Below are positions 52,922-61,700 of a stretch of 64,000 nt of DNA, in pieces (the stretch's first letter is position 1; the number at the start of each line of letters is the position of its first letter). This DNA comes from an uncultured Polaribacter sp. (GTDB lineage Bacteria; Bacteroidota; Bacteroidia; Flavobacteriales; Flavobacteriaceae). The DNA lies in the NCBI GenBank assembly GCA_913020555.1, contig CAJWAC010000001.1:110347-174346 (forward strand). Reading direction: 5' to 3'. The notes below the pieces were generated by a model that was given only the letters and a program-made list of their open reading frames with translations, had not been told where the DNA came from and did not search any database. Both the position numbers and the translations under genes were made by a program.

Positions 52922-54070
52922 ATGTTTACAATCTTAAAAAACACAAAATTATATAGCCCAAAGTTTTTGGGTAATAAAGATATTCTTATGGTTGGCGAAA
53001 AAATTATTGCAATTGAAGATAATTTAGATGCCTATATTAACGATAAAACTATTGTTTGGGATGCCAAAGGAAAAATAGTTACACCAGGCTTAATAGATCA
53101 GCACATTCACGTAATTGGAGCAGGAGGTAAAAAAAGTTTTTCTTCTATGACTCCAGAAGTACAATTATCAGAATTAATAGCTTGTGGTACAACAACTATC
53201 AATAGTTTATTAGGCACAGATGGCACTATTAGAGATGTTAGAACACTGTATGGTAAAGTAAAAGCGTTAGAGCAAGAAGGTATTTCAACCTCTATGTTTT
53301 GTGGCTATTATGGAGTGGATACACCTACAATTACAGATTCTATTCAGGCTGATATGATATTTATTGATAAAATTATTGGCTGTAAAGTTGCTATTAGTGA
53401 TATCAGATCTTCTTATCCAACAGCAACTGAATTGTTAAGAAAATTAAATCAAGTTAGAAATGGCGGTTTTATTGGTGGTAAAAAAGGAATATTACACATT
53501 CATTTAGGCGATTTAGATACAAAAATGGATCTTTTGTTTGAATTGGTTCAAAAATATCAATTTCCAATAGAACATATTTCGCCAACTCATGTGGGCAGAA
53601 CAAAGGCACTTTTTGAGCAAGCCATTGAGTTTGCAAAATTAGGAGGAATGATAGATATTACAACAGCAGCTTCACAATATATTGCTCCATATAAAGCTGT
53701 TTTATACGCTTTACAGCAAGGAGTTTCTATAGATAAAATTACGTTTAGCACAGATGGTCATGCAGGGCTAACAAAGTTTAATAGTGATGGAAAAGACATC
53801 GGCACAAGAAGTGCGGTTATCAATAAAAATTTAGAAGAAACAATTTTATTAGTACAAAAAGGAAACCTTCCAATTGAAGAAGCTTTTAAACTGGTAACCA
53901 CAAACCCTGCTAAAAATCTAGGTTTAAAGCACAAAGGAAGTATTAAAGTAAATAATGATGCAGATTTTTGCTGTTTTGATGATAACTTAAATTTAGTAGA
54001 TGTTTTTGCAAGAGGTAAACAAATGATGAAAGATGGAGAAGTTATTGTTAAAGGAAATTTTGAATCATAG
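52922..54070 (+). CDS. iadA: Isoaspartyl dipeptidase
   Basis: A 382-residue amidohydrolase that cleaves beta-aspartyl dipeptides to Asp and a free amino acid. All E. coli IadA metal positions can be aligned: His61 and His63 in DQHIHV, carboxylated Lys155 in GCKVAISD, His194 in HIHLGD, His223 in SPTHVGR and Asp278 in STDGHAG. Length matches the 390-residue E. coli enzyme. There is no signal peptide, so it acts in the cytoplasm after import. It starts directly at the DcuC stop, and this pair is the clue to the substrate of the locus. Confidence 0.93.
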   Translation: MFTILKNTKLYSPKFLGNKDILMVGEKIIAIEDNLDAYINDKTIVWDAKGKIVTPGLIDQHIHVIGAGGKKSFSSMTPEVQLSELIACGTTTINSLLGTDGTIRDVRTLYGKVKALEQEGISTSMFCGYYGVDTPTITDSIQADMIFIDKIIGCKVAISDIRSSYPTATELLRKLNQVRNGGFIGGKKGILHIHLGDLDTKMDLLFELVQKYQFPIEHISPTHVGRTKALFEQAIEFAKLGGMIDITTAASQYIAPYKAVLYALQQGVSIDKITFSTDGHAGLTKFNSDGKDIGTRSAVINKNLEETILLVQKGNLPIEEAFKLVTTNPAKNLGLKHKGSIKVNNDADFCCFDDNLNLVDVFARGKQMMKDGEVIVKGNFES

Positions 54071-54086
54071 TAAGAAATATATCAAA

Positions 54087-55385
54087 ATGAAATTTTTTAA
54101 AATTATTTTTTTAGTATCAGTTTTTTTAAGCTTTTCTGCTGTATCTCAAGATACACAGCTTAATAGTTATAGTTTTGGAGAGGGTTTTAATTTTGATAAT
54201 GAAAATGGAAGTACGCTAAAATTACAAGGTTATATACAAACTAGTTTTGAATCTAAAAGTTTTTCAAACGGAACAACAGAAACCGCTAACAGATTTAGAA
54301 TGCGAAGACTCCGTTTAAGGCTTTCTGGGAATTCTTCAAATCAACGTTTTGGTTATCGTTTTCAGGTAGATTTAGCGGGTGCGAATGAAGTAGATTTGGC
54401 GGGTAATAATTATCTTTTAGATGCTTTTGTTTCCTACGCAATAACCAACCGAATTAAAGCCACTTTTGGTCAAAGATCAACACAAACAGACAATAGAGAA
54501 TTGTTTATGAACTCTAACTCTTTACAACTCATAGAACGCAGTAGATTAACTTCTGCTTTTGCAAGTATTAGAGAGTTTGGTTTATTTCTTGAAGGCCGTT
54601 TTAAAACAGGAAATGGTTCTCAATTAAAACCTTATTTTGTGCTTACAAATGGAGACGGAGCTAATGTTTTTTCTGGAGACAAAGGAGGTTTAAAAGTTGG
54701 TGGGCGATTGGATTTTTTGCCTTTTGGTTTGTTCACCAATTTTGGTCAGTTTAGGCAAGCAGATGTGGTAAGAGAAAGAACGCCTAAATTAGTAATTGGA
54801 GCACATTTTAGTCAGAATAATGGAATGAGTAGCAGAAGAGGTAGAGAAAGTGGAGCTATTCTTTATTTAGATGAAAATGACAATGAGTCATTACCAGATT
54901 ATACAAAATATGGTGCCGATTTTCTTTTTAAATACAAAGGTTTTTCTGCTTTAGGAGAATACATAAAATCTAAAGCTTCGGTTCCAGAAGATATTACCCA
55001 AAGAGTTAGAAATGACGGATCAACATCATCATCTTTTACTGTAAATGGAATGCAAGATGTAGATAGTTATGTAAAAGGAAGAATGATGTTGGGTGAAGCT
55101 TACAATTTTCAAATGGGATATTTATTTAGAAACGGAATTTCTATTGATGGTAGATACACACATTTAGTTGCAGATGAAAATTCTTTTTTAAATAATGCTA
55201 CTTTTTACAACAGACCAAATTATTATACAATTGGGGTTAGTAAATATTTATCTAGAAATTATGGTGCAAAAATTCAAGCTTCTTACACACATGTTGATGG
55301 TAAATTAGGAATAAATGACTTGCAGGGTAACGCAATTACAGGTAATGAAAACCTATTAAGAATAATGTTAACAGTTTCTTTTTAA
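54087..55385 (+). CDS. OprO/OprP-like outer-membrane porin 1
   Basis: A 432-residue porin: signal peptide (MKFFKIIFLVSVFLSFSAVSQ, cleaved near 21) and a beta-barrel with aromatic-flanked strands ending in LTVSF, the C-terminal Phe of outer-membrane proteins. The pattern KLQGYIQTSFES and RFRMRRLRLRLSGN matches the phosphate-selective porin O/P family of Bacteroidota. I start at 54087; the frame extends into iadA. It may form the anionic channel for acidic peptides or dicarboxylates. Confidence 0.85.
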   Translation: MKFFKIIFLVSVFLSFSAVSQDTQLNSYSFGEGFNFDNENGSTLKLQGYIQTSFESKSFSNGTTETANRFRMRRLRLRLSGNSSNQRFGYRFQVDLAGANEVDLAGNNYLLDAFVSYAITNRIKATFGQRSTQTDNRELFMNSNSLQLIERSRLTSAFASIREFGLFLEGRFKTGNGSQLKPYFVLTNGDGANVFSGDKGGLKVGGRLDFLPFGLFTNFGQFRQADVVRERTPKLVIGAHFSQNNGMSSRRGRESGAILYLDENDNESLPDYTKYGADFLFKYKGFSALGEYIKSKASVPEDITQRVRNDGSTSSSFTVNGMQDVDSYVKGRMMLGEAYNFQMGYLFRNGISIDGRYTHLVADENSFLNNATFYNRPNYYTIGVSKYLSRNYGAKIQASYTHVDGKLGINDLQGNAITGNENLLRIMLTVSF

Positions 55386-55386
55386 G

Positions 55387-56916
55387 ATGATAAAATTTAG
55401 CCACATCCTTTTTTTATTCATCTCGGCATCTATTTTTGGGCAACTAAATCCACAGTCAAAAAAGATTACAAAAACTTTTTTTCCAGATTTTGAAGAGGTA
55501 AAAAATGTAACACCAGCTTTAAAAAAGAAAAAAGGTTTTACAAATGATAAAGAATTGTATGCTTTTTTAAATGATTTGGCTAAAAACCATCCAGAAAAAG
55601 TTGAGATTAGTTTTGTAGGTGAAAGCCAAAAAGGAAGAAAAATTCCTTTTGTAAAACTAACCAATCCTAATCAAAAAGAAAAAATAAAAGTATTTATACA
55701 AGGAGGTTTGCATGGCAATGAGTTGGCAAGTACAGAAGGTGTTTTGTATGTAATGCACCAACTTTTAAATAATGAAAACTACACTTATCTATTAGATGAA
55801 ATAGATTTAGCTGTAATTCCTATGGCAAATATAGATGGTTATTTAAAAGAAGATAGATATGCTGCAAATGGTTTAGACTTAAATAGAGATCAAACCAAAT
55901 TAATGGCAAAAGAGAGTGTAATTTTAAAGCAAGTATTTTCTAACTTTAATCCAGAAGTAGCCATTGATTTTCATGAATATACAGCTTACAGAAAAGATTT
56001 CTCAAAATTGGGGAATTTTGGAGTTGCAAATGCATTTGATGTGATGTTTTTATACAGTGGCAATTTAAATGTTCCTAAAAACTTAAGAGATTTTACTCAG
56101 AAATTATTTGTAAAAAATGCTACTGATGTATTAAATGATAACAACTTAACACATCACCCTTATATATCAACAACAAAATACAAAGGAGATATTCATTTTA
56201 ATCAAGGATCCATAAGTGCAAGGTCTAGTGCTACAAATTATGCCTTAACAAATGCAGTTGCATCGCTAATAGAAATTAGAGGTGTAAATTTAGGAAGAAC
56301 AAGTTTTAAAAGAAGAATACAATCCATTTTTTTAGTAGCCACTTCGTATCTTAAAACAGCCGTAACAAATAAAAAGCAAGTAAAAGAGGAAATTAAAAAA
56401 GCGATTAATACACAAAAAGAGATTGTACTTACAAGTAAAAGGAAAGTGTATAAAGATAAAGTTAAAGTACTCGATTTAGACACGGAAAAAATTATTGAAA
56501 TAGAAGTTACCAAAAGAGATGCTTGGTTGTCTTCTGCTTCATCAACCAGGGCAACTCCAAAAGGATATTTAATTGATGCAGCTCAAAAAGATATTATAAA
56601 AAAATTAAAAACTTTAGGAGCAAAAATTACAGTTTTAGAAGAAGATAAAGTAATTGATATTGAGGCTTATAAAGTAATTTCTTATAAGAGAAATTCAAAA
56701 AAATATGAACAAATGAATTTACAAAAGGTGAAAACAGAAATTCAGAAACAACAAAAAAGTTTCCCAAAAGGAACATTCTTGATTTCTTTAAATCAAAAAA
56801 ATTCGAATTTAATTGTAGAAGTTTTAGAGCCAGAAGCACCAAATAGTTTTGTAAGTTTTGGAGTTTTAAAAACAGCCAAAGAGTCCATTTTACCTATATA
56901 TAGAATTTTAAAATAA
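55387..56916 (+). CDS. Secreted M14-family zinc carboxypeptidase
   Basis: A 509-residue protein with a signal peptide (MIKFSHILFLFISASIFGQ). M14 zinc ligands are His109 and Glu112 in GGLHGNELAS and His196 in DFHEYT. Arg167 in LDLNRD fits the substrate Arg, NIDGY is conserved, and LIEIRG holds the catalytic Glu near residue 300. The C-terminal 200 residues form an extra beta-rich domain. It removes C-terminal amino acids from peptides in the periplasm or outside. It starts one base after the porin stop, so it is part of the same operon. Confidence 0.9.
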   Translation: MIKFSHILFLFISASIFGQLNPQSKKITKTFFPDFEEVKNVTPALKKKKGFTNDKELYAFLNDLAKNHPEKVEISFVGESQKGRKIPFVKLTNPNQKEKIKVFIQGGLHGNELASTEGVLYVMHQLLNNENYTYLLDEIDLAVIPMANIDGYLKEDRYAANGLDLNRDQTKLMAKESVILKQVFSNFNPEVAIDFHEYTAYRKDFSKLGNFGVANAFDVMFLYSGNLNVPKNLRDFTQKLFVKNATDVLNDNNLTHHPYISTTKYKGDIHFNQGSISARSSATNYALTNAVASLIEIRGVNLGRTSFKRRIQSIFLVATSYLKTAVTNKKQVKEEIKKAINTQKEIVLTSKRKVYKDKVKVLDLDTEKIIEIEVTKRDAWLSSASSTRATPKGYLIDAAQKDIIKKLKTLGAKITVLEEDKVIDIEAYKVISYKRNSKKYEQMNLQKVKTEIQKQQKSFPKGTFLISLNQKNSNLIVEVLEPEAPNSFVSFGVLKTAKESILPIYRILK

Positions 56917-56937
56917 AAGATATAAATACAATCGAAT

Positions 56938-58194
56938 ATGAAACGATTTCAAGACTTTAATTACATAAAAACACTTTGTACCTTATTATGTGTTTGTATT
57001 CCATTTTTTGCTAATGCACAAGATGATGACGATTTTGAAGATGAAGAACGCAATAAAGCATCGTTTAATTTAGGAAGCGGTTTAGATTTTTCTTTCAATG
57101 AAGGTAATTATCATTTTAATATGAGCGGTTTTATTCAGCCCAATTATCAAAGCACTAAAATGTCAGGAACAGATGCTGATAATAGTTTCAATTCAAAAAG
57201 AACATTTTTACAGTTTTCTGGTAACGCTAAAAAGGAGAAAGTAAGCTTTTTTATTCAGTTAGATTACAGTTCTTCAGATCCTTTAATGGATGCTTGGGTC
57301 GCTTATCATCCAACAGAAAAAATTACGGTAAGCTTTGGTCAAAAACAAACTTTTGTGAATAACAGAGAAATGACTTTTAGAGAAGACAGACTGCAGTTTA
57401 ATGATCGTAGTTTTTTAAGCCAAAATTTTAGCAACACAGGCCGTGAATTTGGGGTTTTTGTAGAATCTAAGTTTGGAGATAAATTTGGAATTGTACCAAT
57501 GATTGCTTTAACCTCTGGTGACGGCAGAAACTCTTTTGGAACAGATTCTAGAGATTCAGATTTAGGTGGATTAAAATTTGGTGGACGTATAGATTTATAC
57601 CCTTTAGGCTATTTTAAAGATGGAAATGATTTAACAAGTGCAGATTTAGGAAGAGAAGATGCTCTTAAAATGGTAGTTGGTTTTGCAGGAAGTATGAATA
57701 AAGGTGCAAGTAATGCAAGTGGAGAAGGTCATGGTGATTTTTTATTGTACGATGCAGACGGAGCAAGTAATTTACCAGATTATAATCAATTATACATGGA
57801 TATTTTGATGAAATACAGGGGTTTTTCATTCTTAGCCGAATATGTAAATTCTAATGCAAGTAATTTAGATTTAGTTTTTACAGACGCTAATGCATCTCAG
57901 TTATTAGCACCAACTCAAATTAGTCAATTTTTGGTTCTGGGAGATAGTTTTAATTTACAGACCGGTTATGTAACAGAAAGTGGTTACAGTTTTGATGTGA
58001 GATATGAAAATATGAATCCAGAATTTGAAAATCAAACAGCATCAATTTTACAAGATACAAGTGCGTTTACAATTGGTTTATCAAAATACTTTAAAGGAAA
58101 TGCTTTAAAATTACAAACATCATATAGTAATATAAACGCTGCTTCAGGTAATGATGTTTCAACTTTTCAAATTCTAATGCAAATTACATTTTAA
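56938..58194 (+). CDS. OprO/OprP-like outer-membrane porin 2
   Basis: A 418-residue porin of the same family as the one at 54087: signal peptide ending in ANA-QDD, a long barrel region starting FHF-type strands (YHFNMSGFIQPNYQS), the KRTFLQFSGNAKKEKVSFFIQLDYSS pair and a C-terminal Phe (MQITF). The two porins share length, strand order and many motifs, suggesting duplication with later change. An acidic stretch DDDDFEDEE follows the signal. The next gene follows after nine bases. Confidence 0.85.
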   Translation: MKRFQDFNYIKTLCTLLCVCIPFFANAQDDDDFEDEERNKASFNLGSGLDFSFNEGNYHFNMSGFIQPNYQSTKMSGTDADNSFNSKRTFLQFSGNAKKEKVSFFIQLDYSSSDPLMDAWVAYHPTEKITVSFGQKQTFVNNREMTFREDRLQFNDRSFLSQNFSNTGREFGVFVESKFGDKFGIVPMIALTSGDGRNSFGTDSRDSDLGGLKFGGRIDLYPLGYFKDGNDLTSADLGREDALKMVVGFAGSMNKGASNASGEGHGDFLLYDADGASNLPDYNQLYMDILMKYRGFSFLAEYVNSNASNLDLVFTDANASQLLAPTQISQFLVLGDSFNLQTGYVTESGYSFDVRYENMNPEFENQTASILQDTSAFTIGLSKYFKGNALKLQTSYSNINAASGNDVSTFQILMQITF

Positions 58195-58203
58195 ATAATT
58201 TTT

Positions 58204-59937
58204 ATGAAACGGATTTATTTTCTTTTTCTATTGATGTCTTTCAATGCTTTTTCTCAAAAAAATGTTTCAATTACTAAAATTATTGAATCAGATTGCTCAA
58301 ACCCATTTGTTAAATCAGTAGAACTACGGGTTACAGGAACTGTAGACTTTGGTTCTGAAGTAATTTTAAATTACATGCAAAATGGAAGTCCTTGGGAAGA
58401 CACACAGATTGATATTTCTGCTTTAGGAGTAATTACAGATTCTTTTGTATACATTGTTAGAAATCTTGCTTTAATGCAGGCAGAGTTTCCGTCAACAACT
58501 TTTGACACCAGTAATACTGTTGTTGTTGGCACATCAACTAATGGTAATGATGGCTATCAAATTGTTTTAAATAACAATATAGTAAGTCAGTTTGGTAAAA
58601 CAGAAACAGATGCTGATGATGATACTATTTGGGAACATGATGATTCTGTAGTATCTAGAAAGCAAGAGATAGCAGACAATGGAACTTGGGACGAATCCCA
58701 TTGGAATTACAGTGGTAAAAATACATTGGATGGAGAAACATCTTGTAATGGCGGCGCTGGAATTGAATCTTATTTAGCAGGCTTAGGTAACGGATATCCA
58801 CTTGCTTATGGATCTGGATCAGATGGTTCTGACCCTGGTTTTTCATTAACAGAAAATTCAACAGGTTCATTTAATTTTACACCGCAAGCTCCTTTAAATA
58901 GACCACCTCTTAAAGTATATTATCATATACCAAGTGGAGATATCAAAACCATGCCTATTTTAATGTCTTTTCATGGTTCAGATAGAGATGGAGATAATCA
59001 CAGAGATTTTTGGATAGATATGGCAAATTCAAATGGATTTATGGTAATAGCTCCAGAATTTTCTTCTTCTAATTACCCTGGTTTGGGTGATAACTATTTG
59101 ATGTCTAATATATTTGATGATGGAGATAATCCGACTCCAGCAACTTTTAATGATAAAAATGAATGGACTTTCTCAACTTTAGACCCTCTTTTTGAATATG
59201 TAAAAGAAGCTATTTCAGGAACTCAAGAACAATATAGCGGTTGGGGTCATTCTGGAGGTGCTCAATTTTTGCATCGTTTTGTAACTTATTTGCCAGGTAG
59301 TAAATTAGCTACAGCAGTTTGCTCTAATGCGGGCTGGTACACAGTACCAGAAACTGGAGTGAGTTTTCCTTATGGCATCGATAATGGACAATTACCAATG
59401 GAAGATTTAACAGCAGCATTTTCAAGAAAGCTAATCATTCATTTGGGTAAAAATGACACGAACTCTAATGCCGGTTTAAGGAGAAATCCTGTGGTAGATG
59501 AACAGCAAGGAACAAACAGATTGGTAAGAGGGCAATATTATTTTGAGACAGCTCAGACGACTGCTGTAAATATGGGAGCCACATATAATTGGGAAAAACA
59601 TGAATTAGAAGACGTTGGTCATAACCCTCAGCTTATGGCAAATGATGCTCTACAGTATCTATTATCTAACTTATTGTCAAACAAAAATACAATTATTAGT
59701 AAAGAACTTTTGGTATTTCCAAACCCTGTAGATAATTTATTAACTTTTGATAATTCAAAAATTAAATCATCTAAAGTTCAAGTATTTTCAATAAATGGAG
59801 AACTTTTATCAACAAATAATTTTTCTGATTTTTCATCTGATCAAAAAATTGTTTTCTCTAAATTTAGTAAAGGAATATATTTTTTAAAAATAATAGCAGA
59901 AAAAGGAGCTATAACTCAAAAAATTATTAAAAAATAA
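58204..59937 (+). CDS. T9SS-secreted alpha/beta-hydrolase with lamin-tail-like N-terminus
   Basis: A 577-residue secreted enzyme. Signal peptide (MKRIYFLFLLMSFNAFSQ), a lamin-tail-like domain (residues 20-185), a serine hydrolase domain (235-490) and a T9SS sorting domain (500-577, VFPNPVDNLLTF). In the hydrolase domain SFHGSDRD is the oxyanion loop, GHSGGA has nucleophile Ser350, GKNDTN has Asp418 and DVGHNP has His473. It is a paralogue of the lipoprotein hydrolase at 46240. The family resembles PHB depolymerases, a fold also used by PahZ1 enzymes that cut beta-bonds in poly(aspartate). It is the last gene of the operon. Confidence 0.87.
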   Translation: MKRIYFLFLLMSFNAFSQKNVSITKIIESDCSNPFVKSVELRVTGTVDFGSEVILNYMQNGSPWEDTQIDISALGVITDSFVYIVRNLALMQAEFPSTTFDTSNTVVVGTSTNGNDGYQIVLNNNIVSQFGKTETDADDDTIWEHDDSVVSRKQEIADNGTWDESHWNYSGKNTLDGETSCNGGAGIESYLAGLGNGYPLAYGSGSDGSDPGFSLTENSTGSFNFTPQAPLNRPPLKVYYHIPSGDIKTMPILMSFHGSDRDGDNHRDFWIDMANSNGFMVIAPEFSSSNYPGLGDNYLMSNIFDDGDNPTPATFNDKNEWTFSTLDPLFEYVKEAISGTQEQYSGWGHSGGAQFLHRFVTYLPGSKLATAVCSNAGWYTVPETGVSFPYGIDNGQLPMEDLTAAFSRKLIIHLGKNDTNSNAGLRRNPVVDEQQGTNRLVRGQYYFETAQTTAVNMGATYNWEKHELEDVGHNPQLMANDALQYLLSNLLSNKNTIISKELLVFPNPVDNLLTFDNSKIKSSKVQVFSINGELLSTNNFSDFSSDQKIVFSKFSKGIYFLKIIAEKGAITQKIIKK

Positions 59938-60677
59938 TTTAATTAAAATTTTGTTTTAAGGTATTCTTCTAGCTTTTTTATGCAATAGTTGATAAAATAG
60001 GCTTTTTATTAATTGATAATATTTTCTTTATCAATTGTGAATATAAAGATATTAATCTTCTTTACGGCTTCTAAAATTCTATAGAGTTTTTATTTGAAAA
60101 ATTTTATAATGGATAAATTCCTGAATTACTTTTAACACCCAAATATTTACCAAAAGTAAACTCACATTAAAAACAGGTCAACATATTTTTAGAAATCTAA
60201 GATTAATTACATTTTATTAAAAATTTTATGCCATTCTAAAGGCTATTTGCATTATTCTCTTTGGCAGAATAGTTTCATAATTCAAAAAAAGGGATCAATA
60301 TTCTTTAAAAGATTTACTTTTTATTAAAAGGGTGAAAAGAAAAATATACTTATCTAAATAAATACAGAGTCTTTTATTTATAAATCCTATATCTAAATTT
60401 TGTAGTTAATACTTTATTATGGTAAAAGCACTCTAAGCAAGAAAATAACTCTAAAAATTCATTTGTAAGTCAGAAGATAAAAGCTAATCAGAGTGACTAT
60501 TTTACAAATAAAATGCTGCTCTTCAAAGTTCTTATTTTAAGTTAAAAAAGCAACTATCAAACCTTATAAAACAAAATTCAAACCAATCAGGTATTAAAAA
60601 GATGCAGATTTGTCTAGAACTTTATTTCAAAAAAATATAAGTAATTTTTTAAACTAATATCAGAAAGAATTTTAATA
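59938..60677. other. 740-base gap without recognisable genes
   Basis: A very AT-rich stretch with stops in all frames. The only structure noted is a 9-bp inverted repeat, AATTGATAA at 60011-60019 with TTATCAATT at 60028-60036, which has no clear T run and may be a weak end signal for the operon before it. No tRNA, CRISPR or insertion sequence ends were seen. Confidence 0.4.
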
Positions 60678-61673
60678 ATGAATAAAAAAATTGTTTTTCA
60701 AAACACAGATTCAGTTCTCTGCAAATCTGCAGACGAAATTAAAATATCTTCACCAGAAGATATTTTAGTTGAAACTAATGCGAGTATTATTAGTACAGGG
60801 ACAGAATTATCAATTTGGGCAGGCCTAGAATCTTGGGCTCCCCTACCATATACACCAGGATATGGAAGCGTTGGCACAATACTAGAAGTGGGTAATAATG
60901 TAAAAGATTTAAAGGTAGGAGATAAAATATTTACTCATGGTCCTCACCAAAAATTCGCCTTGGCAAAAAATTATGCACAAAAAATTCCAAAAGGATTAGA
61001 TCCAAAAGTAGCTGTTTTTACAAGAATGGGGGGAGTTGCTATTACTTCAGTAATGGTTTCAAATGTTAAAATTGGAGATAATGTAGCGGTTTGTGGTTTA
61101 GGTTTAGTAGGTAATCTTGCTGCCCAAATGTTCAAATTGGCAGGTTGTAATGTTATAGGTATTGATGTTAGTTCCTCAAAATTAGAAAGTGCAAAGAGAT
61201 GTGGTATTGATGTTGTTATTGATGGTTCATCAAATGTAACGAATCAAATAATGGAATTAACAAATGGTCATGGTGTTGATACTTTTGTTGATGCTACAGG
61301 AGTCTCAAAAGTAATAGTCGAATCTATTGATGCTATTTCTGCAGGTGGAGAGTGTATTTTACTAGGAACTCCTCGTGGAAGTTATCAAACAGATGTTGTG
61401 CCTTTACTTCGAAAAATTCATTTAGCAAATACAAACATTCAAATAAAGGGAGCTCATGAATGGAAATTCCCTCGATATAAATTTCAAACCCAAGATAGTC
61501 AAACTTCTATAGAGAGAAATAATGAAAAATTATTACGTTTCTTTTCCGAAGGAAAATTAATTACGGAACCATTGCTAAGTCATTTGGTAACTCCTGAAGA
61601 AGCTCCAATTGCATATGAAGCACTCAAAAATAAAGATGAAAATTATTTTGGTGTAGTTGTTAATTGGAATTAA
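60678..61673 (+). CDS. Medium-chain dehydrogenase/reductase
   Basis: A 331-residue MDR-superfamily protein. It has a GroES-like N-terminal half (TPGYGSVGTILEVGNNVKDLKVGDKIFTHGPH) and a Rossmann motif VAVCGLGLVGNLAAQ near residue 137. The GHE zinc block of classical alcohol dehydrogenases is not visible, so the catalytic zinc may be missing or variant. It probably oxidises a sugar-derived alcohol or lactone. It is followed by a GPH-type sugar symporter after 27 bases, suggesting a small carbohydrate-use unit. Confidence 0.8.
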   Translation: MNKKIVFQNTDSVLCKSADEIKISSPEDILVETNASIISTGTELSIWAGLESWAPLPYTPGYGSVGTILEVGNNVKDLKVGDKIFTHGPHQKFALAKNYAQKIPKGLDPKVAVFTRMGGVAITSVMVSNVKIGDNVAVCGLGLVGNLAAQMFKLAGCNVIGIDVSSSKLESAKRCGIDVVIDGSSNVTNQIMELTNGHGVDTFVDATGVSKVIVESIDAISAGGECILLGTPRGSYQTDVVPLLRKIHLANTNIQIKGAHEWKFPRYKFQTQDSQTSIERNNEKLLRFFSEGKLITEPLLSHLVTPEEAPIAYEALKNKDENYFGVVVNWN

Positions 61674-61700
61674 ATATTAAAAACAAATTGTAACAAATAT

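Noticed and set aside
44785..59937. Cyanophycin degradation locus
   Set aside because: IadA would fit the last step, but no S51-type cyanophycinase is present and the hydrolases are alpha/beta-fold serine enzymes. No arginine-use genes are nearby.
60011..60036. Hairpin AATTGATAA/TTATCAATT as operon terminator
   Set aside because: Nine perfect base pairs but no T run behind it; in a region of this base composition it may be chance.
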